49,138 nt of DNA from positions 2,421 through 51,558 of the forward strand of contig ONTS01000021.1 in assembly GCA_900320845.1 (NCBI GenBank), read 5' to 3'. This DNA is from an uncultured Prevotellaceae bacterium. GTDB taxonomy: Bacteria > Bacteroidota > Bacteroidia > Bacteroidales > Bacteroidaceae. Both the position numbers and the translations under genes were made by a program. Positions 43,640 through 49,138 of the stretch are shown one piece after another. The notes under the pieces are model-generated. The model was not told the origin of the DNA and made no database searches. It was given only the letters and a program-made list of their open reading frames with translations. Position 1 is the first letter of the stretch, and every line of letters starts with the position of its first letter.

Positions 43640-45676
43640 CTACAGGCTTACATCAAGGCTGATGGCATAGTTGCGCTTAGGCATAGGATAGTTAAGTACC
43701 ACATCATAGTCCTGATCAAGCAGGTTGTTCACTTCGGCTGTAATCTTCCATAAGGTGTTTCCCCAACGGAAGTGATACATGAGACTGAGGTCATTGGTAT
43801 ACCAGGGTTGCATGTGGTTGTAGCGGATGTTCTCCTGCTGGTTGTATCTCTCGCCTGCGTAGATGAAACTATAGCTTAAGTCCCAGTTTTTATAGTTTAT
43901 GTCTAGTATTGCCGAGCCACTGTGCCAGGGGATGTAGGGTATCTGGTCGCGGTAATAGGAAGTCTTGGGGTCGGTAACGTCGCGTGCGTCTTGATAAGTG
44001 TATTGCAAGCGTGCTGTCAGTGTCACATCGCGCAGTGGTAGAAAACTTGTCTCAACCTCTATGTCGACTCCCTTGATATGCACCCTGCCAAGGTTCAACA
44101 TCGTCCATCGAAACTGTTGACCTTTGGGATATGCCACAATCTTATCGTGCACTGTATTGTAGTAGGCATCGGCCTGCAAACGGAAGTGACGAAAGAGAGC
44201 CTTCTGGCTGAGTTGCTTGTTAAGGGTAAAACCAATGTTATATTGTGTTGCCGCTTCAGGTTTCAGTAAGGCATTGCCAATGTCTGTATAGTAGAGGTCA
44301 TTAAAGGTCGGCATACGAAAACTTCGTTTAACAAAGGTGCGCACTGTAAACCTATCGTCGCTGTAAGGTATCCAACTGGCGAAGAGAGCAGGCGTGAACT
44401 TGGTCAATGTTGTGGGATTGTCCGCGTGGCGCAGGCGGTCATTGACGATGTTTGCAAGTATACTGCCCTGCACTTTCACTTTATTCAGGTCAAGAGCGGT
44501 GGCAAATGCTATCAGATTGGAGAAGCGGGTGGGGTACAAAAACTGCTTCACGTTGGCGTTGAGCTTGTTCCATCTGAAGTCATACGACAGCGACACACTC
44601 CACGATGGCAGTATCTCATACACATTCGAGGTGGAGATGTATAGCTCCTGCTGCTTGTATGTATTGTCAACGCGCATCTGTGTGCTGTCGTTGTTAACAT
44701 AACGCGTGTCGTACCAGGCATACTTAGCCATCAGTCGTGTGCTGAAGCAGCTGCCGTAGTTGCGTTGCCATGTGGCCTGGGTAAAATAGTTGTGGTCCCA
44801 CTGCCGCTCTCCGCGACGCCATACATTATTGACAATGGCACCAGGGATACCGCGCTCGGAGTTGTATGAGTAGAACTTCATGTTCCAATAGCCACCATCC
44901 ATATATCCGTGTACATTCCCCTCCAGGCGTAAGGCCCAGATGTCCCCGTTCTGGCGTGTGGCTGTAGTGTCATAGGCGACACTCTTGTCGAAATTCAGAC
45001 GACGATAGCGGAACTTATATTTTCCGTCAGAGTTCAGATAGCCTGCGCTGAGCGACGCACTGACCTTATCAGAAAGGCGTTGCTCATAAAGTCCCGACAG
45101 GCGTAGAGTGTTGCTTGAGCCATACTTCAGCTTCCACTTCATGTGATATGTCTCACCATTTCTGAAACGAGGCAGGCGGGTGCGGATATACACCGAACCT
45201 GCATTACCAAAGTCGCTTGCCGTCTGGAAGATTGCACTGCGCTGACCATTATATAAAGAAATTTCTTGTACATTGTCTAAGGAAAACTGACCTAAATCTA
45301 TTTGTCCGTTCTGCGCATTGCCCAGTTCAACACCATCGTAATAAATGCCCAAATGGTTAGTACCCATAGAACGGATGTTAACTGTCTTTATGCCACCCAC
45401 GCCCCCATAGTCCTTCAGTTGTAATCCAGAGAAATAGCGCAAAGCATCGGCTACAGAGTGAGTGTTTAGGCGTTCCAGCTGTTTGCCACTGAGTTTCTGC
45501 GACGGTACTACCTCCTGAACCGTCAATCGGCCGCGAACGACAACCTCGTCCACTGTCATTATGGTATCAACATATACCACATCGCCCTGTTGAGCATGCA
45601 AAGAAACACACGGCAACAGCATGAGGGCCATTGCCATCCAGAAAAGGATGACCGTTGGAAATAACTTTCTCTTCAT
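43640..45676 (-). CDS. btuB: TonB-dependent vitamin B12 receptor BtuB
   Basis: A 678-aa outer-membrane transporter: signal peptide (1-29, ending LHAQQ), a TonB-box-like segment DEVVVRGRL (about 42-50), the plug domain (55-165; SVADALRYFSGLQLKDYGG, VNIRSMGTNHLGIYYDGVEL) and a 22-strand barrel with aromatic strand ends, last residue a hydrophobic Leu (SLDVSL). It takes up B12 or cobinamide across the outer membrane using TonB energy. The cobalamin riboswitch 36 bp upstream and the btuG gene 77 bp downstream set the substrate. Confidence 0.93.
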   Translation of the reverse strand: MKRKLFPTVILFWMAMALMLLPCVSLHAQQGDVVYVDTIMTVDEVVVRGRLTVQEVVPSQKLSGKQLERLNTHSVADALRYFSGLQLKDYGGVGGIKTVNIRSMGTNHLGIYYDGVELGNAQNGQIDLGQFSLDNVQEISLYNGQRSAIFQTASDFGNAGSVYIRTRLPRFRNGETYHMKWKLKYGSSNTLRLSGLYEQRLSDKVSASLSAGYLNSDGKYKFRYRRLNFDKSVAYDTTATRQNGDIWALRLEGNVHGYMDGGYWNMKFYSYNSERGIPGAIVNNVWRRGERQWDHNYFTQATWQRNYGSCFSTRLMAKYAWYDTRYVNNDSTQMRVDNTYKQQELYISTSNVYEILPSWSVSLSYDFRWNKLNANVKQFLYPTRFSNLIAFATALDLNKVKVQGSILANIVNDRLRHADNPTTLTKFTPALFASWIPYSDDRFTVRTFVKRSFRMPTFNDLYYTDIGNALLKPEAATQYNIGFTLNKQLSQKALFRHFRLQADAYYNTVHDKIVAYPKGQQFRWTMLNLGRVHIKGVDIEVETSFLPLRDVTLTARLQYTYQDARDVTDPKTSYYRDQIPYIPWHSGSAILDINYKNWDLSYSFIYAGERYNQQENIRYNHMQPWYTNDLSLMYHFRWGNTLWKITAEVNNLLDQDYDVVLNYPMPKRNYAISLDVSL

Positions 45677-45712
45677 ATTGTCTTAACCTAATCCACGAGG
45701 TCTGTCCAACTT

Positions 45713-45895
45713 AAGCAATGGCAGGTCTTCTGACTACATCGTTGCACAGCAAACGCCTTCCCAGTGTAATACTTCCAGTGGCTAAATGCTTACTGCGGAT
45801 AATAACGATTTACAGCAGCGGGACTGTTCGGGATTCACACCCGATTTCCTTTTAATGCCAAGGCACATGAACCTATTTGGCAAACCTATTGCTTT
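45713..45895 (-). ncRNA. cobalamin riboswitch controlling btuB-btuG
   Basis: A minus-strand element of about 183 nt. The 3' B12-box AGTCAGAAGACCTGCC is present (complement at 45720-45735), and the core contains ATCGGGTGTGAATCCCGAACAG-type sequence (45812-45850) leading into CCCGCTGCTGTAAATC. The outer helix P1 pairs AAGCAAT with ATTGCTT (45888-45894 with 45713-45719). Adenosylcobalamin binding would repress expression of the receptor genes. The element starts at the predicted transcription start of an exact promoter. Confidence 0.93.
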
Positions 45896-45902
45896 CACGC
45901 AG

Positions 45903-45933
45903 CAAAGGTAGCCTATACATACTGAAATACAAA
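45903..45933 (-). promoter_or_regulatory. exact promoter for the B12 riboswitch transcript
   Basis: Minus strand: TTTG (45930-45933), 19-base spacer, TACCTTTG (45903-45910). The start is predicted near 45896, one base ahead of riboswitch helix P1. Confidence 0.85.
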
Positions 45934-45954
45934 ACGATGAAGACCGTTTTTCCT

Positions 45955-46866
45955 CTATGTAATTACATTGTCGGTCAGCAATCCAGCTATCACGGTAAGG
46001 CCATAAATCAACATATTGCGGGAGTTGACACCCAAAATGTGGTTCAATGACCGTCCACTTCCTATTCGGCACATATTCTGATAGGTGCGCACATGAAGCC
46101 ATACATATATGAGAGGAAACATAATCGTAAAAAGTAACCCCGACAACAGGCAGCCGACCGACAGCAGAAACCAGCCGATGATGCCTAAAGCCAAGTACAA
46201 CAGCTCACTCTTTCTGCGTCCGATCATTACCACCAACGTGCATTTGCCGCAGGCAGAGTCAGTGGGGTAGTCGCGATAATTGTTCACCACCAGCAGCGTG
46301 TCGACCACCAAGCCGCAAGACACGCTCAACAATAGACACAACAGCGAGATATTGCCAAGCTGCAGGTAATAAGTGATACACACCGGAATAATACCAAAGC
46401 CTAAAAGTACAAGAACATCGCCTAAAGCATGCCGTGCACCACCTAAGGTGTAGAAGAAACATAACAATAAGCACACTGCTCCGACACCAACCATGGGCCA
46501 ACCGCCGTATATCACCAATGGCATTCCGATTATCACTGCCACAAATGTTGTCAGCGCCATAGCCATTCGCATGGCATTGGGCGACACCCAACCTTGTGCA
46601 CAGGCACGCAGCGGACCAAGACGCTCTTCGTTGTCCGTGCCATCGCGAAAGTCAAAGTAGTCGTTGACGAAATTTGCCAATACCTGCATGGCTAAAGCAA
46701 ACAGTAGACAGAGTAAGGCAGGCAACAGATGCAGCCGACTTTGAGTGGTATATGCCAATGTCAATGCCACACATACGGGCATAGCTGCTCCTGATAACGT
46801 CTTGGGACGTGCCGCCAGCACCCAAGCGCGGATACTATTGCGTTGTATGGAAATAGATTGATGCAT
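45955..46866 (-). CDS. menA: 1,4-dihydroxy-2-naphthoate polyprenyltransferase
   Basis: Membrane UbiA-family prenyltransferase that attaches the isoprenoid tail in menaquinone synthesis. The substrate-binding aspartate motif ANFVNDYFDFRDGTD is present, as is the second acidic motif NNYRDYPTDSACGKCTL. About eight hydrophobic helices; 303 aa from the ATG at 46866. The frame is open to 46947, but the -7 promoter box lies at 46918-46925, downstream of that ATG, so the later start (MHQSISIQRNSIRAW) is preferred. The gene is transcribed away from the HD gene. Confidence 0.93.
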   Translation of the reverse strand: MHQSISIQRNSIRAWVLAARPKTLSGAAMPVCVALTLAYTTQSRLHLLPALLCLLFALAMQVLANFVNDYFDFRDGTDNEERLGPLRACAQGWVSPNAMRMAMALTTFVAVIIGMPLVIYGGWPMVGVGAVCLLLCFFYTLGGARHALGDVLVLLGFGIIPVCITYYLQLGNISLLCLLLSVSCGLVVDTLLVVNNYRDYPTDSACGKCTLVVMIGRRKSELLYLALGIIGWFLLSVGCLLSGLLFTIMFPLIYVWLHVRTYQNMCRIGSGRSLNHILGVNSRNMLIYGLTVIAGLLTDNVIT

Positions 46867-46917
46867 ACATGAACGTGTAAAGCAATGTGAAAACTGCGGA
46901 CAAGCTGTTTCGTACTG

Positions 46918-46925
46918 CAAAAGTA
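46918..46925 (-). promoter_or_regulatory. -7 promoter box for menA
   Basis: TACTTTTG on the minus strand, an exact TAnnTTTG match, 52 bases upstream of the preferred menA start. No convincing -33 box. Confidence 0.5.
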
Positions 46926-46997
46926 ACAACTCTTTTTTGTTATCCATAAATACAATCTTTTTCTTTCTATTGAATACATAAAACTTAAGAATATGAT

Positions 46998-47005
46998 TAC
47001 CTTTG
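46998..47005 (+). promoter_or_regulatory. -7 promoter box for the HD-domain gene
   Basis: TACCTTTG, exact, 26 bases before the ATG at 47031; the leader is about 20 bases. The -33 box is not clear. Confidence 0.55.
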
Positions 47006-47030
47006 CATACATCACCTATTACCTATACTT

Positions 47031-47669
47031 ATGCCAGACACTCACGCTGTCAATCTCGAACTGATGACTTTTGTCGAGCAGGAGATAGTTCCTCGTTACA
47101 ATGCTTTCGACCGTGCACACAATATGCAACATGTTGTTAATGTCATTCGCCGTTCACTAGATCTGGCAAAACGCATGGGAGCAGACTGCAATATGGCATA
47201 CGTCGTAGCGGCATATCATGACCTTGGATTGGAAGGACCACGCGCCATTCATCACCAAACAAGCGGTAAAATCCTATCCGCTGATATGCGACTGAAGCGA
47301 TGGTTCAGCCCTGCTCAAATCGATATAATGCGTCAAGCGGTAGAAGATCATCGTGCATCCGCTTCTCATTCGCCACGAAATATGTATGGTATGATTGTTG
47401 CCGAAGCCGACCGCGACCTTGAACCTACAACAGTATGCCGAAGAATAGTGCAGTTCGGAATAGACAGATACCCCGAAAAGTCGCGTGAAGAGCATTGGCA
47501 ACGCTTTGTGGAGCATCTACAAAACAAATATTCGCATAGCGGTTACATCAAATTATGGGTGCAAGGCTCAAAAAATGAGGAGTATCTCAAGCAACTACGG
47601 GCACTGATCAATAATCCACGGGAACTGAGAGTCAAGTTTGACCGTCTCTATCATGAAGAGGTAAAATAG
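47031..47669 (+). CDS. HD-domain hydrolase
   Basis: A 212-aa soluble protein with HD phosphohydrolase motifs: HNMQHVVNVIRR (first His), AAYHDLGLE (the HD pair), HHQTSGKIL and VEDHRAS, and the late Asp in VAEADRDLEPTT. The family includes (p)ppGpp hydrolase-like and nucleotide phosphohydrolases, but the substrate is not readable here. A promoter sits directly upstream, and the secreted-protein gene starts 21 bp after its stop. Confidence 0.9.
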   Translation: MPDTHAVNLELMTFVEQEIVPRYNAFDRAHNMQHVVNVIRRSLDLAKRMGADCNMAYVVAAYHDLGLEGPRAIHHQTSGKILSADMRLKRWFSPAQIDIMRQAVEDHRASASHSPRNMYGMIVAEADRDLEPTTVCRRIVQFGIDRYPEKSREEHWQRFVEHLQNKYSHSGYIKLWVQGSKNEEYLKQLRALINNPRELRVKFDRLYHEEVK

Positions 47670-47690
47670 TAATTCTTAAATTTATTAGCC

Positions 47691-49007
47691 ATGAAAAGAA
47701 ATGTCCTATTCATCATCGCATTAATGATAGAGGTGACTACAGTGGTTGTTGCCCAAAACAACACACCTGCTGAAATGTTTGAACGTAAATGGACCATAAA
47801 ACAAATAGACAAACTCAGCAAGCAACACCCTGCAAACCTACCCATTTTGAATTATGATTTTTCCGAAGTGTGGATAGATAATGGCTATCTTGGCTTCAAA
47901 GGTGACAACTATCAGCGTATGCGTGTTGCTTTCACTGAGGGTAACAAGGTAGCAACAGACGAATACAAACTCAAAGGAACAGTAGCCATAGACGCCATGT
48001 CTAGACCCATCGAATGTACTTTGCACATCGTTTCTGTGGTTTCACGGGATGGAGATGAGACAGAAGACATTGCAACGGAAAAGATTTACGACCTGTTTGG
48101 TGCCTACACCATTAATATATATAGTACTTATGGTGACAGTCATGGCACACAGAAGGGCGTATTCTACACCTCCGTGTACGAATTGGACGACACCGTGTCG
48201 CTTAACGATTTGGGAGGATATGCTGATGGTTGGTGCAACAACCTCTTCTGTGGCTGGGTGATAAACAGAAAAGGAAAGACCCAAGAGAAAATGCACTTTG
48301 GTATCGGGCGTATTCCTGATTGTGGAGACCTTGATGTGGGAGTGGGAGAGTTCATACCAAACGAAAAATATTACCCATACGGATGGGATAACTATATGGA
48401 AGAACTCAATGCCCAAAGTGATTATAATGATTTTGAAGAAATAGACGGTAATGGCGAATTGCCCAACAACATCAAGTGGATGAAAAACTTCCGCAAATGG
48501 AATGATAAAGACAACACAATGATCATGTACCTGGACGTCATCTTCATGCAGAACAATAAAAAAATACGCTCTTTCAGACCATACATCAACTCCATGTTGA
48601 TACCAAATGAGAACAGCAGAAAGTTTATTGGCGATGTAACTATGGAAGATGTGAACTTCGATGGGCATCCCGATGTTCTTATCAATATGGGAAGCTATGG
48701 AATTCGTTTCCAACAAGCCTTCGCATGCTACCTCTATGACCCAATGAAGAAAGATTACAGATATGTAAGAGAATACCAAACATTGGATGATCCTAACCCC
48801 ATAGTAAAAGATCAGACCATAGTTAGCGGTGGTAGATCATCATATATCGAGCACGAATACATCTCTTGGAAATGGCAAGGTTTCAAGCTCACACCAGTAA
48901 GCAAACTTGTCGGAACAATAAGGGATGATGAGAAGACCGATTTTGTTGAATATGACTACGATAGTGCAAAAGGCGATTGGGTTGAGACGAAAAAATGGAC
49001 GAAATAA
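47691..49007 (+). CDS. secreted XAC2610-like protein, function unknown
   Basis: A 438-aa protein with a signal peptide (1-22, ending VVVAQN). The C-terminal third (about 305-400) resembles the XAC2610-related / FG-GAP-like family: VTMEDVNFDGHPDVLI (320-328 form a DxNxDGxxD calcium-loop-like motif), then a YLYDPMKKDYRYV strand pair and an end with YVREYQTLDDPNP. The N-terminal part (30-300) has no recognised domain. It follows the HD gene by 21 bp and is ended by a perfect terminator. Confidence 0.75.
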   Translation: MKRNVLFIIALMIEVTTVVVAQNNTPAEMFERKWTIKQIDKLSKQHPANLPILNYDFSEVWIDNGYLGFKGDNYQRMRVAFTEGNKVATDEYKLKGTVAIDAMSRPIECTLHIVSVVSRDGDETEDIATEKIYDLFGAYTINIYSTYGDSHGTQKGVFYTSVYELDDTVSLNDLGGYADGWCNNLFCGWVINRKGKTQEKMHFGIGRIPDCGDLDVGVGEFIPNEKYYPYGWDNYMEELNAQSDYNDFEEIDGNGELPNNIKWMKNFRKWNDKDNTMIMYLDVIFMQNNKKIRSFRPYINSMLIPNENSRKFIGDVTMEDVNFDGHPDVLINMGSYGIRFQQAFACYLYDPMKKDYRYVREYQTLDDPNPIVKDQTIVSGGRSSYIEHEYISWKWQGFKLTPVSKLVGTIRDDEKTDFVEYDYDSAKGDWVETKKWTK

Positions 49008-49039
49008 AGACTCTACAACCTATGCTTCAGCATCAGTAT

Positions 49040-49075
49040 GAGGTCGTGTCAAAAGTAACCGACACGACCTCTTTT
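49040..49075 (+). terminator. rho-independent terminator after the last gene
   Basis: GAGGTCGTGTC (49040-49050) pairs perfectly with GACACGACCTC (49061-49071) around a 10-base loop, followed by TTTT at 49072-49075. Confidence 0.9.
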
Positions 49076-49138
49076 CGTCTTACCACTTCACCTCCCATTG
49101 TAATATCGCATTATCAGGCTGCGATTCTATCAATGCGT

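Overview
The window is an ordinary chromosomal segment of a Bacteroidota bacterium, most likely Prevotella or a close relative (Prevotellaceae). The evidence is the RprX/RprY-type two-component pair, a biotin-dependent sodium-pump decarboxylase module (OadB, biotin carrier, OadG), an archaeal-type short ProS, a GldB-like lipoprotein, a BtuB/BtuG-type vitamin B12 uptake pair, a type IX secretion tail-like protein, and many Bacteroidota promoters of the form TTTG-N19/20-TAnnTTTG. Two of these promoters are exact: one in front of a cobalamin riboswitch, one in front of a GH25 gene. No rRNA, CRISPR array, phage or insertion sequence was seen.

Layout. Positions 1-1259 are nearly gene-free and hold a 13-base G run and a 22-nt-period repeat. 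From 1260 to about 22990 almost everything is on the minus strand: a small membrane protein, fur-like/hisS, valS, two paralogous TPR secreted proteins behind gyrA, glmS, a Wza-like export lipoprotein, a YraN nuclease-fold protein, a glycosyltransferase, the decarboxylase pump genes, an AspT/YidE-type transporter, a GldB-like lipoprotein and proS. From 23301 to 29097 the plus strand carries an OmpA lipoprotein, mtgA, a UvrD/PcrA helicase, an NhaD-type antiporter and a small HAD-like protein. A GH25 lysozyme and a tRNA-Ser(GGA) follow on the minus strand, then an alpha/beta hydrolase on plus. The minus-strand block 31923-37719 contains rprX-rprY-alaX-hypothetical, an ECF sigma / membrane protein / Spy-like module and a sorting-domain-like protein.

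The most interesting stretch is 37897-41119 (plus). It starts with a protein fusing a shortened ThiD/PdxK-type kinase domain to an AraC DNA-binding domain. A WaaP/InaA-like kinase overlaps it by 4 bp. Then come pdxS and a pdxT that is broken by an internal deletion plus frameshift. The kinase-like domain lacks the central part and the catalytic GTGC loop of real HMP/pyridoxal kinases. I infer that it may be a B6- or thiamin-precursor-sensing regulator of the pdx genes.

The right end carries an SDR oxidoreductase, btuG and btuB under a cobalamin riboswitch with an exact promoter, menA, and an HD-domain hydrolase followed by a secreted XAC2610-like protein. All functional calls come from reading motifs. 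No database search was possible.
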